The notes below the pieces were generated by a model. The model did no database searches. It saw nothing but the letters and a program-made list of their open reading frames with translations, and had not been told where the DNA came from. Position numbers and translations under genes: made by a program. Below, one piece after another: positions 24,330-49,839 of a stretch of DNA of 64,000 nt (positions are counted from its first letter, which is position 1; every line of letters begins with the position of its first letter). The DNA is taken from the NCBI GenBank assembly GCA_963662155.1, contig OY759263.1, positions 4,392,541-4,456,540 on the forward strand. The letters run 5' to 3'. The DNA is from Lamellibrachia columna (Eukaryota > Annelida > Polychaeta > Sabellida > Siboglinidae).

Positions 24330-26060
24330 ACTATACAAGGCCCGACCCATACCCGCGGGCCAAAGACGGGTAATCCCGCGGCCCGCAAGCCCGCGGCCCG
24401 CTAATTTGTTTAAAAGATAAACCTATTATCTTATAATAAAAACGAAACACAAATAAACTGTAATATTTTTATTGTTTTATTAAATAACTTAACAAAATAA
24501 TATATGAACATTGTATTATGAATACTATTCTGCGGCTGTACTGTGTGCTGGATGAGTTCTAGAAATCCAGCACATCTAACTGCTTCAAACGGTTGAATAT
24601 TCTGAAGAAAAATAATCAACTTTTTATTGTCATTACTATTAAGTATCATAACATATTTTTATATATGACTTTAATTTATTGGCTTATGGTTAGGATAGGA
24701 GATATGTTTATCTTAACCCTAGTGCAAACCATAACCCTAATTTAAGTTGTTAATTAAATTAGCTCAACTAAGTTAACTAATTAAATTAATAATTAATTAA
24801 TGATACCAGTAAGGGCAGTTAATTTGGTATCAATTGATATTTCAATTAAATGTCACCCACTGGCACTGACACCCAGTGACATTTCCAGCAGGCCTGCAGT
24901 CACTAGCCTGAGACAGATCAGGTTCAGACATGTGAGAATTAGTACAAGTGTTAATGAATCCGTACTGGGGAAATTGTAGACACTAAACAGTAGACAATAG
25001 GTAAAACAATTGAAAAATACCAACTACCAACTAGGGTGGGCACTGGGCAGTGGGCAGTTGCCAGTGGGTTAGTCATTCAGGCTTGCAACATTTTGGAATA
25101 CATGAATACAATAGAATGTTCACTGGTAGGGTCAAAGGGTAATACCTTGATGGTTAATCATGCTTGATTGCCTCTGCAAATATGTCTAAAGTAAACATTT
25201 GGGGCTGGCTACTTCCAGCCAAGTGAACTTATGGGGCTATTAGATATATGCGAAAGGCTACATTCATGCCAAAATATGCATCTGTAACATATGTATTCTG
25301 TATGCAATATGTAGTAGTAATATGTACTGTGTAATGTGTGTACTGTGTATGCGCAATACTATGCACTGCTATTATATGAAATGTCTCTATTAAAAGAATG
25401 CACATTATTAAAATCATACCATTGGAAGTCACATTGTTGAAAAGAGGTGAAACTACATTCCAATATATAAAGCACAAAGTCTCAATTTGCAACTGTGTAA
25501 TAAATAATTGTAAACATTCATTAACAGGAAATACAATTCATAGTAAGTTTTTATTATAATTAAAATAAAAAATATGGGTTTTGTATTAATATTTTTACTA
25601 GGTCCAGGCCCAGCCCAGGCCAGACCAGGCCTGGCCCGCTTACACTAGGCCCAGGCGCGGCTTGGCCCGCTTACACTAGGCCCAGGCCCGGCCTGGCCCG
25701 CTGACACTAGGTCCAGGCCCAGCCCAAGCCCGGCCTGGCCCGCTTACACCAGGCCCGGCCTGGCCCGCTTACACTAGGTCCAGGCCCAGCCTGGCCCGCT
25801 TACACTAGGCCCAGGCCCGGCCTGGCCCGCTTACACTAGGTCCAGGCCCAGCCCAGGCCCGGCCTGGCCCGCTTACACTAGGCCCAGGCCCGGCCCAAGC
25901 CCGATGTGTTTAATATTTGTTCAGCCCAGGCCCGGCCCGAGCCCACAAAATGTAGGACCAGGCCCGGCCCGCGCCATTTTGTAGATGCCCGGCTCGGCCC
26001 AGCCCGCGGGCTGCGGGCCGGGCTTGAGCCCAAAGCCCGGCTCGTGCAGGGCATTAGCGC
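24330..26060. repeat. Intergenic region with GC-rich GGCCCG repeats at both ends
   Basis: 24345-24405 is rich in CCCGCGGGCC and GCGGCCCG. 25600-25905 holds about 10 imperfect units of roughly 33 bp with GGCCCGGCCTGGCCCGCTTA and CACTAGG.CCAGGCCC; 25905-26060 continues with related GGCCCGGCCC and GGGCCGGGCTTGAGCC motifs. The middle (24410-25590) is AT-rich with no gene. The strongly palindromic motifs at both limits hint at one insertion, but I cannot define its termini. Confidence 0.6.
24435..24440 (+). promoter_or_regulatory. Candidate polyadenylation signal of transporter copy 1
   Basis: AATAAA 315 bases after the TGA stop of copy 1. I noticed no earlier AATAAA after the stop. Confidence 0.35.
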
Positions 26061-27590
26061 ACACCATGCAATAAATAATAAAAACGTTATTTTAACACCG
26101 TCATATCCGGGGCTACTGCCCCGTTCATGGGTGTATACAAACTTTATTAATTTACACGATAAAACTTGTATGTAGAGTCATCGAGGGACGCCGGCAATAA
26201 TTAGTTGAGTATGTTATAAACACTCCATAGTAGATGCTCATTGAGTGACTGCTATGCTCAACGTGTCGCCCAGAGGGTTACCATGGCGTATTACTCTTCG
26301 GCGTCACCTATCGGATAGTATATGCACGTGGATGCATGTATTCTCGCTAATGATAGGCTTACATTGCTAAACTTTTGTTGCGAATAGTGTGTCTATTTGA
26401 CTTAAAATGGACCAGTCGTACAATGTACGCTGATCGAACTCAACAAAACTTCAATCGCGTGTGGATTTAACTGGCTCAACTGGTGTTAAACAGATTCGAC
26501 AATTTAATCGCGGCAACCAATGTTGTGTAATGTGCACAGACCATATCGCATAAACGCGCGACTCGCAGCAAAAAAAGTATAGCAATATAGCCTAAAATTA
26601 TCCGACTCTCACTCCCCTACGTGAAATGAACGCCTTCGAGAAGAGTTTGGCCTCAGAGACATGGTTTGACTGTTAGCGATTCCATTTGTGTAGGCATTAC
26701 TGTGAAGTATAAATGGTAAATGCTTACTCTTGTGCCGTCACAATGGAACCTACGCTCCGATTCCAAGCTCTGGTGTGTGCGACGAAAGGTGGTACCATAT
26801 TCCCGGAGTGGATAATCGAGACTAGGTCCATGAGTATAGTGTGCCGCAAACCGCCACCCTAGCATGTTTATCCGCTGTAATGACCCCTTAGGGGTCGATG
26901 CAGGAAAGGCATGAACCCCAACCATAGTGCTACCGCTACGCTTATTAATTATGTGTTGTGCACTTGCAAACTCAGCGCATTTTGTAAAATCAAGTGTCGT
27001 CTGAAAAAAATACGTGTAGTAGAGATGCATTAATGCTAGAGATAGCAACAACCGTGAATGCCCTGTTCCACACAATAATAACATTACGTTGACGGGTATA
27101 ACCGCTGCTACTACTTTAACGTGCGTGAGTGATGTGTGGCGTCGGTCTGGAGATCACAAACTGGCCTATTCGTTCACCTGTCATCAGTCATCATCATCAC
27201 AGGGACTAATATCATCATTCTCGACTATGAGTGATTGCAAAAGAGAAATTCACGACGATACTGACACATATTGTCTTTACAAACAGTATTATGGTCTTAT
27301 TTCGTATTCGTCACTTGTTATCGTTACCATTAGGATTAAGGTCTTATTTTATGTTCGCCAATTGTTGTCTTTACTAGTAGGATTAGGGTCTTGTTTCGTT
27401 TGTTTGTGTGGTAGCGAAGGCGCCATGTTATGATGACGGCGTTATTGCCGATTTTCGAATGTAAAAGGGAAGTTAGCCCTAAAACTGGTGGAACGTGGGA
27501 GGTTGGTCATAACATTATGGGAAGTTGGCGGTTGGTTCCCAAGACACGAGGGAAATGGGAATTGAACCATTCCGATTCCAGAAACATTAA
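26061..27590. other. Intergenic DNA, nothing recognised
   Basis: No exon-like segment with splice sites, RNA gene or mobile element that I can support. The longest frames lack any familiar motif and are treated as chance. Confidence 0.4.
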
Positions 27591-27593
27591 ACT

Positions 27594-27596
<3 letters not shown>

Positions 27597-27639
<43 letters not shown>

Positions 27640-27740
27640 TGAGTGAGTGAGTGAGTGAGTGAGTGAGTGAGTGAGTGAGTGAGTGAGTGAGTGAGTGAGT
27701 GAGTGAGGATGTGTGAGTGTGTATGAGTGTGCATGAATGT

Positions 27741-27815
<75 letters not shown>

Positions 27816-28615
27816 TTCGAGTGTGAGTGTGTTTGTGTGTGCTAGTGTGAGTGTGAGTGTGTTTTTGTGTGTGAGTGTATGAGTGCGTGAGAGTGATTGT
27901 GTGATTGAGTGAGTGTGTGCTGTGAGTGTGTGGGTGTGAATGTGTGTGTGTATGTGGAGTTAGTGTGAATGAGTGTGAGAGTGTGAGAGTGAGTGGGTGG
28001 GTGTGATAATATGAGTGAGTGTGAGTGATTGTGAGTGAGTTCGAGTGAGTATGAGTGAGTGAATGAGTGAGTGAACGACTAAGTGAGTGAATGAGTGAGT
28101 GAGTGAGTGAATGAGTGAGTGTAAATGAGTGTGAGTGAGGGATTGAGTGTATATGTGCGTGAGTGTGAGTGAGTATGAAAGCGTGATAGTGAGTGTGAGA
28201 GTGTGTGTCTCTGAGTGTGTGAGTGAGAGTGTGTAAGTGTGAGTGAGAGTGTGTAAGTGTGAGTGTGTGGGTGTGCGAGTGTGAGTATGTGAATGTGTGA
28301 GTGTGAATATGTGAGTGTGTGGGTGTGCGAGTGTGAGTGTATGAATGTGTGAGTGTGAATATGTGAGTGTGTGTGTGAGTGTGTGCGTGTGCGAGTGTGT
28401 GTGCGTGTGCATGTGCGTGTGCGTGTGTGTGTGTGTGAATGAGTGTTTGTGTATGTGGAGTGAGGGTGAATGAGTGTGAGAGTGTACGTGAGTGTGATAG
28501 TGTGAGTGAGTGTGAGTGAGTGAGTGAGTGAGTGATTGAGTGAGTGAATGAATGAATGACTGAATGAGTGAGTGAGTGTGAGTGAGTCTGAATGAGTGAG
28601 TGAGTGAATGAATGA
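27597..28615. repeat. Kilobase of (GT)n, (GTGA)n and mixed TGAG/TGTG simple repeat
   Basis: A GT run at 27597-27637, about 17 GTGA units at 27636-27705, another long GT run at 27740-27813, then a degenerate GAGTGTGTGAGTG mixture to 28615. The strong strand asymmetry (almost no C) gives long minus-strand frames of His, Thr, Ser and Leu that are not genes. Confidence 0.95.
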
Positions 28616-28865
28616 AGATGAAATATTACTATTATAAAAAAATATTGCGTAAACGACGGGTTGGAGTAATACGGGACGGCAAACAGAATAGAGATTAACC
28701 TTGATGTTGCTGTTTGCTATGACTAAATATACGTTTTCAATTTGGTGATGTTGCTGTCACAAATAGTGGCCAACATTATTTCAGCAGAAGCCGCTTCCGT
28801 GGAATTATTCACTTAACTAACAAAGTGGGCGGAGTGTTCTGTGTCGTGCTTCGCGCACTTGTTCA

Positions 28866-29213
28866 GTGAAGCATGCTGACCGTCCCCACAGCATCTACTC
28901 GAATGTTGCTCTACTCGAATTCTCTAGTGGAGATATTTACGTTTTCTGCTTAATGAAGTGGCAGATGAATGGAAACACAGCTTTGACGCCGCAAGGACAC
29001 AACGTACCCCTCAAATGCCGACTTGAAACAAGCGAAGGTAAAACTAGAAAATGGTACATGGAACAAACCGAATGTAAAACTGTAATGAATATAGTTAACA
29101 TTACTGCCACGTATATTAGAAACCATGTACTGTTTGCCGCCATACTTGATTATTCTGTTCACAAATGCAGACTTGCTGTAAACGGAACCTGTCATGTGTC
29201 GGATTGTCATTGA
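28866..29213 (+). CDS. Hypothetical open frame of 115 codons
   Basis: ATG to TGA frame with an unremarkable amino-acid mix (KWQMNGNTALTPQG, CRLETSEGKTRKWYMEQTEC, RLAVNGTCHVSDCH) and six cysteines. I recognise no family. Nothing else nearby supports it as a gene, and competing minus-strand frames of similar size exist. Possibly a decayed exon or chance. Confidence 0.15.
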   Translation: MKHADRPHSIYSNVALLEFSSGDIYVFCLMKWQMNGNTALTPQGHNVPLKCRLETSEGKTRKWYMEQTECKTVMNIVNITATYIRNHVLFAAILDYSVHKCRLAVNGTCHVSDCH

Positions 29214-29991
29214 TAATTTAATACAACAACCAAGGAATTAACTACTCTGAATTATAAGTCAGTAAAGACAGATTTGTCAATAGTCATTTTACTAATTGTC
29301 ATTGCCAATGTTAGTCATATGTAACTGTCGATATCTATTCGTCTATGTAACTGGTGTAACCAGACCCACATACTATACCTGAACTTATTCAGCTAAATAG
29401 CCTAGCAATTATATCCATGATTACTGACAAGATGAGCTGCGCTTTGCTCAGTTTATGAATTGAATGCAACATAATATGCTTGAATAATGGCAATGCCCAT
29501 TTATTGAACAATACGGACTGCAAATGACAACCAAGTTTATACCGTATGATTCACATTCATTTTTCATATGTAATATGCCCGTACAATGATTCCAAAGTTT
29601 GACAGTGTACATGTAAATTATAAGTGATGATTGATGGTTACAGACAAGGGCATTGCCGAAAGATGTTTCACACGCAATGAATGTGGACAAAAGAAAGAAC
29701 CTCACATCTACTATAATAAGACGCACAGTGCACAATACAATAATCGTAAACACAACATAAGGAAAGGAGATGCACGGGGAAGGTGGGCGGGTGACAAATG
29801 GGAGAAGATAGACACGACTGCACTCTGGCTTAACCGAGTTCAGCTGAGGCAGAGGCCTACTATTGCTATGACTGGAACATTCAAATGACCGACCACCGCC
29901 GTCTGCCACTAACCGATCATCGCCGGAACACTGCAGTCGATCAATGGCAGGCAGCACAAACAATTCCACCTCGTAAAATACATATACTTGT

Positions 29992-29994
<3 letters not shown>

Positions 29995-30078
<84 letters not shown>

Positions 30079-30080
30079 CA
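29995..30080. repeat. (TA)n microsatellite
   Basis: About 40 TA units with one TACA interruption. Confidence 0.95.
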
Positions 30081-30696
30081 CATACATATTCATAAACTAG
30101 TGTTGCAATTGTTTATATATTTGCCTATTCAGGCTAATGTTTTGCCCCATCCCCCAAACGTTTTGTCACCGCTTTTCTTTCATGTCACGTGTTGTGATAA
30201 ATGCCATTATTTATAGCGCATGTCATGGAAGGCGTGAGACAAATGATTAGCTTCTTAATAAATAACTGTTGCAGCAAAAACTATTTTCTCGAAGTGTTGA
30301 ACCGCCCGGGGACCTGAAGAAAGCCACATTTAATAGTGCAGATTCTCAATGTAAGATGTTTCACAGGATAGAGTAACCGGACAGGTGAGAGTAAATATAG
30401 GAGCCGACAGTGGCGTGTGTATATGTCCAATGAGTAAAAGTTAATACACACACGTGCGTACACACGCGCACACGCACGCACTGGTACACACATGCTCACG
30501 CGCCAACTAAAGAAGCACACGCGCCAACGAAGACGCACACACGAGGTGTCCAGTGAGTAAATACATTTGTGACGGTGATATCACCGTTTACACAGGCGCC
30601 TTCAAAATACGTAACCACAATTTATACGAGGCGGCATGCGTGTGTCGTATTCCCGTGTACCTGTCCCGGCCAATGTAGAGTAAGTCCAAGCATACG

Positions 30697-31450
30697 CAGT
30701 ACTGCCACACCAGGCGTACTGCCACACCAAGCGTACTGCCACACCAGGCGTACTGCCACACCAGGCGTACTGCCACACCAGGCGTACTGGCACACCAGGC
30801 GTACTGCCACACCAGGCGTGCTGCCACACCAGGCGTACTGCCACACCAAGCGTACTGCCACACCAGGCGTGCTGCCACACCAGGCGTACTGCCACACTAG
30901 GCGTGCTGCCACACCAGGCGTACTGCCACACCAGGCGTACTGCCACACCAAGCGTACTGCCACACCAGGCGTACTGCCACACCAGGCGTGCTGCCACACC
31001 AGGCGTACTGCCACACCAGGCGTACTGCCACACCAGGCGTACTGCCACACCAGGCGTGTTGCCACACCAGGCGTACTGCAACACCAGGCGTACTGCCACA
31101 CCAGGCGTACTGCCACACCAGGCGTACTGCCACACCAGGCGTACTGCCACACCAGGCGTACTGCCACACCAGGCGTACTGCCACACCAGGCGTACTGCTA
31201 CACCAGGCGTACTGCCACACCAAGCGTACTGCCACACCAGGCGTACTGCCACACCAGGCGTACTGCCACACCAGGCGTACTGCCACACCAGGCGTGCTGC
31301 CACACCAGGCGTACTGCCACACCAGGCGTACTGCCACACCAGGCGTACTGCCACACCAAGCGTACTGCCACACCAGGCGTACTGCCACACCAGGCGTACT
31401 GCTACACCAGGCGTACTGCCACACCAGGCCTACTTCCACACCAGGCGTGC
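30697..31450. repeat. 17-bp minisatellite, about 43 copies, upstream of transporter copy 2
   Basis: Near-perfect tandem copies of ACTGCCACACCAGGCGT with few variants (CCAAGCGT, GGCGTGCT). The 17-bp period lacks stop codons in any register, so all six frames stay open for about 700 bases and give Thr-Pro-Gly-Val-Leu-type repeats. It ends about 350 bp before the first exon of copy 2, in the presumed promoter region. Confidence 0.95.
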
Positions 31451-31799
31451 GAACATATTATTCGACACAATATACTAACATTTATGTGGCAGCTCGACGA
31501 ATATAACCTATTTGCTACAAGTTACAGGCGTGCACTATTCGGAGTTGGCATTCACGAATATGCATCATATAAGTAACAACAGTGAAGCAGCAGTGTTAAA
31601 CACTGATGTGTGGTAATTTAATACATTAAATTGGATCTGAGTGAAATTGAATTAATGATTGAATCTTGGTTTTACTTCCTTTTTGTAGCACCATCTACCT
31701 TTAGGGTGATATCTCTGGAAAGAAAACACTGTGTCAACCGCAGTGGAAGTTGCGTTGTCTCATTAAATCACATTCTACGTACGCATATAAGTTCCACTG

Positions 31800-45512
<13,713 letters not shown>

Positions 45513-45541
45513 TAATCCATACTGTTAGCGAGGGAGCTGGC

Positions 45542-45542
<1 letters not shown>

Positions 45543-45592
<50 letters not shown>
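45543..45592. repeat. (TA)n microsatellite in the 3' UTR of copy 2
   Basis: About 25 TA units starting 31 bases after the stop codon of copy 2, before the AATAAA signal. Confidence 0.95.
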
Positions 45593-45595
<3 letters not shown>

Positions 45596-45616
45596 ATGCA
45601 TATATGTAATGTTGGA

Positions 45617-45622
45617 AATAAA
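45617..45622 (+). promoter_or_regulatory. Candidate polyadenylation signal of transporter copy 2
   Basis: AATAAA 105 bases after the TAA stop, just past the TA microsatellite. Confidence 0.55.
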
Positions 45623-45659
45623 TGTATTATTATCATTTCATTGATTTTGTTAACCATCT

Positions 45660-46528
45660 AGCAATATAATAAGTAATTATATCGTAGCATGTGTGTGTGT
45701 GTGTGTGCAATAATGCATAATCGCTCTATTAACGAACTTATTTAACATATTAACTTTGCTTAATAGAAATGAGAAATAAATTCAGGATGCTTTCAAACTA
45801 TATTGAGCGTCCTTGATGTCAGTTAACATTCCCTGATTCTTCCCTGACCTTGATATATTAATTCCCGATCCTTATTGGCAATGCCACACATAGGGTCATG
45901 CCTCAGTTACACGAATGTAGGGCACAGTAATTTTAGGTATGTGTAATAAAAAAAAATCATATCATCTGACATAGCTGCATTTGAGCAGGCATATTGGCAG
46001 GTTTGCTGGTAGAACATTTTGGCAGTGTAACTATGGATTTTTAGATAATTTCAATAGGCAGAAGGATTTTTTGCAATTTTTTCGCCACAAGGCAATTCAC
46101 GCAGAAATTGGTTCAGGCACGTTCATGCATTTTAAAAGAGTTATAAGTATGAGACTAAACGTGTACATCATGTCAGCGAGATGATGACAACGGCAGGTAA
46201 GAAGTTTCAGAATATGTTATGGTCCCATTTTGTTATAATCGTGCAAAACGTTAACATGGTCGCCAATGGGAAACGTAACAGTAGGCTGAACCCAAATACG
46301 GTGCACTCATAGCGCCCCCTATGGACAAAGTATGCATGCGGGTTCATGTGGCTAGCGGATCGTATATGTGTAGTCGTTTTTACTATCAAGGATGACGTTA
46401 ATATGTCAAGGGCGGATCCAGACCCTGAAAAAGGGGGGTGCCCAGTTTTCCAAAAAAGCACCACCAGGTGGCTGGATTCTAGTTAGCTATATATCTAGAG
46501 GATACGCACGCACACAAGTACGTATGTA

Positions 46529-46564
<36 letters not shown>

Positions 46565-47460
46565 CAGAGTTCTTATAATGCAACAATAACTATTGCTACA
46601 CTCCCCGTCTTTTAAAGCCACCCCTTCTGCAGAGTTGTGATGGCCTTATAAGAGGGAGTTTCCTTTTGTGATCGGAACTTATCAAATGAAAGCCTTGTTT
46701 GCAGCGCTTCAAAGTGGCCCATGATGAGGGGGTAGCCTCTGGTGAGGAGGTGGCCTCTTGTGATGCCTAAGACACTTATCCAAAACGAAATTGGTAGTTT
46801 TCGTTCCCAAAAACCAAATAAAAGACGAGTGCAGCCGAAACGTTTTGCGGATTGGGTGACCATTAATATCGGTGAAATACATCAAACATCGGCGAGCCTC
46901 AAGTTCGGGCTGGAACAACAGGCGAATTCAACCGCCTATCCTGCAGCCTGCATAGCCAACAGACTTCATGCGCACTCACCCAGTCGTAGACTATAACCAA
47001 CATTAGCTCCCTATATGCATAATCAGGGCAGGCCGCTAGAACAGGACATTATTTGGTATTATTAGTTAATTGAATTCTAATTAAATTGCCGGTGTTGTGA
47101 AAATGTAAACATATTGCAAGATGTAATATAATTGATTTCAAGCAAGCATTGCATACAATTATTCAGATTAACGCGTGTTCTACCAAATTGTGCACTTGGC
47201 GCTGAGTCAAAGAATTGGTAACAATGTGCATAGTGTCGTAGCATTGGTTGTATTAAGCAGTGTCAAAGCTTTGATTGGCGTAGTCACATTGTCAAACCAT
47301 TGATTGCCATGCCCACGTTGTCACTGCATTGACCGTAAATGACAGAGAGTCGTAGCATGGCCTTATTACTGATATAGATAGGACATCGTGAACATGAATT
47401 GAATATCTTAAGACGATGCTTGATGATGATTGATGAAATTCATTCCTTTACAGCTGATCA
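45660..47460. other. Intergenic DNA, no gene recognised
   Basis: Contains a (ACGC)n microsatellite at 46527-46566 and otherwise unremarkable sequence. A stretch at about 47170-47420 with repeated CATTG and GTCGTAGCATTG phrases resembles the intron that follows exon 1 of transporter copy 2 (32050-32400), but I see no exon with it. Confidence 0.4.
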
Positions 47461-47464
47461 CTCT

Positions 47465-49136
47465 AGACTGGTAGTATAGTGAATATAGAGATCGGGATCA
47501 CAGCTAGACTGGGAGGTAGAATAGTGAGTTTAGAGATCGGGATCACAGCTAGACTAGGAGGTAGTATAGTGACTATAGATATCGAGATCACAGCTAGAAT
47601 CGAAGGTAGTATAGTGACGTTAGAGATCGAGATCACAGTTAGACTGGGACGTAGTGTAGTGAGTATAGAGATCGGGATCACAGTTAGACTGGGAGGTCGT
47701 ATAGTGAGTTTAGAGATCGAGATCACAGCTAGACTGGGAGGTAGAATAGTGAGTTTAGAGATCGGCATCACAGTTAGACTGGGAGGTAGTATAGTGAGTT
47801 TAGAGATCGAGATCACAGCTAGACTGGGAGGTAGAATAGTGAGTTTAGAGATCGGGATCACAGTTAGATTGGGAGGTAGTATAGTGAGTTTAGAGATCGA
47901 GATCACAGCTAGGCTGGGAGGTAGTATAGTGAGTTTAGGGATCGAGATCACAGTTATACTGGGAGGTAGTATAGCGACTTTAGAGATCGAGATCACAGCT
48001 AGACTGCTAGGTAGAATAGTAAGTTTAGAGATCGGGATCACAGTTAGACTGGGAGGTAGTATAGTGACTTTAGAGATCGAGATCACAGCTAGACTGCTAG
48101 GTAGAATAGTGAGTTTAGAGATCGGGATCACAGTTAGACTGGGAGGTAGTATAGTGAGTTTAGAGATCGAGATCACTGTTAGACTGGGAGGTAGTATAGT
48201 GACTTTAGAGATCGAGATCACAGTTAGACTGGGAGGTAGTATAGCGACTTTAGAGATCGAGATCACAGTTAGACTGGGAGGTGGCATAGTGAGTTTAGAT
48301 ATCGAGATCACAGCTAGACTGGGAGGTAGTATAGCGACTTTAGAGATCGAGATCACAGTTAGACTGGGATGTAGTATAGTGACTTTAGAGATGGAGATTA
48401 CAGTTAGACTGGGAGGTAGTATAGTGAGTTTAGAGATCGAGATCACAGCTAGACTGGGAGGTAGTATAGTGAGTTTAGAGATCAAGATCACAGTTAGAAT
48501 AGGAGGTAGTATAGTGAGTTTAGAGTTCGAGATCACAGCTAGACTGGGAGATATTATAATGAGTTTAGAGATCGAGATCACAGTTAGACTGGGAGGTAGT
48601 ATAGCGAATTTAGAGATCGAGATTACAGATAGACTGGGAGGTAGTATAGTGAATTTAAAGATCGAGACCACAGCTTGACTGGGCAGTAGTGTATTGAGTT
48701 TAGAGATCGAGATCACAGCTAGATTGGGAGGTAGTATAGTGACTTTAGAGATCGAGATCACAGCTAGACTGGGACGTAGTGTAGTGAGTTTAGAGATCGA
48801 GATCACAGTTAGACAGGGAGGTGGCATAGTGAGTTTAGAGATCGAGATCACAGTTAGACTGGGAGGTAGTATAGTGACTTTAGAGATCGAGATCACAATT
48901 AGACTGGGAGGTAGTTTAGTGACTTTAGAGATCGAGATCACAATTAGACTGGGAGGAAGTATAGTGACTTTAGAGATCGAGATCACAGCTAGACTGGGAG
49001 GTAGTATAGTGAGTTTAGAATAGTGAGTTTAGAGATCGAGATCACAGTTAGACTGGGAGGTAGTATAGTGACTTTAGAGATCGAGATCACAGCTAGACTG
49101 GGAGGTAGTATAGTGACTTTAGAGATCGAGATCACA
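47465..49136. repeat. 45-bp minisatellite, about 37 copies, open on both strands
   Basis: Units of 45 bp contain GAGTTTAGAGATCGAGATCA and CAGCTAGACTGGGAGGTAGT, then ATAGT. Because 45 is divisible by 3 and the unit lacks stops in these registers, the plus strand reads as a 15-residue repeat (SLEIEITARLGGSIV) and the minus strand as VISISKLTILPPSLA; the minus frame is uninterrupted for 507 codons. There is no splice signal, flanking coding sequence or non-repeat terminus, so I treat it as non-coding. Confidence 0.9.
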
Positions 49137-49452
49137 TCACCAGCTTTATGATGCGCACTGAATCCACAACAGGTTTTTAATTAACAAAAAGGCTTGTGAA
49201 ACATAACAAAGGAGGAATTTGCAACCCTAAAGCTAGCAGCTGCGCCTATAGAAAAGACATAGAAGTTGTCATGGTTTGTGATATGAACAATGCTAGCCAA
49301 ACCTATTAAAAAGACAAACTACTGTCAGTTACCCACTGATTTTGTAATGCGCACATACTGTAGCTATGTTATACAGGACATTAATGAAGCCAAGTTGTTG
49401 AGAGACTGGTTTATAGTATTAATAAATGCAAATGTGAAACAACATTCCGACC

Positions 49453-49591
49453 TGAAGCAGTTAAGTTAAGGTGGCGACCTCGTGTGGAATAACTCATTAT
49501 GGTTATGGTGGTGGTATCTAACGGATAAACAATGAATCAGTTAGGATTAAGGTGTCGCCATCTAGTGGAATAGCTAATTATGGTTATGATG

Positions 49592-49685
<94 letters not shown>

Positions 49686-49760
49686 GGTTTAATGAACCGT
49701 CCGTAAAATTGCAAATTGCAACGGAGGACGAAGCATGCAATTTTTCGGTTCATTAACCTT
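49453..49760. repeat. Left arm of a long inverted repeat
   Basis: Contains GAAGCAGTTAAGTTAAGGTG, GCGACCTCGTGTGGAATAAC, TGTCGCCATCTAGTGGAATA and a GGTTTAATGAACCG segment, interrupted by a (TA)n tract at 49595-49681. The same sequence occurs inverted at 51880-52075. Confidence 0.7.
49595..49681. repeat. (TA)n microsatellite
   Basis: About 43 TA units inside the left inverted-repeat arm. Confidence 0.95.
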
Positions 49761-49839
49761 AATTTTGTTTAACCCTAATTTTATATGGGCAAACAGGGAT
49801 GTGGTAACTTGAATGAGAATGGAGAGATACTGTGTGACT

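Noticed and set aside
26653..27084. 143-codon minus-strand frame in intergenic DNA
   Set aside because: No motif, no splice context and no coding-like composition that I can defend.
27960..28412. Minus-strand frame of 150 codons rich in His, Thr and Ser
   Set aside because: Translation of a TGAG/TGTG simple repeat.
30569..31576. 335-codon plus-strand frame and several others in all frames
   Set aside because: All come from the stop-free 17-bp minisatellite; no non-repeat domain or splice context.
47200..47420. Possible third transporter copy, from resemblance to the intron after exon 1 of copy 2
   Set aside because: Only loose CATTG-rich phrases match and no exon follows; the 45-bp minisatellite begins immediately after.
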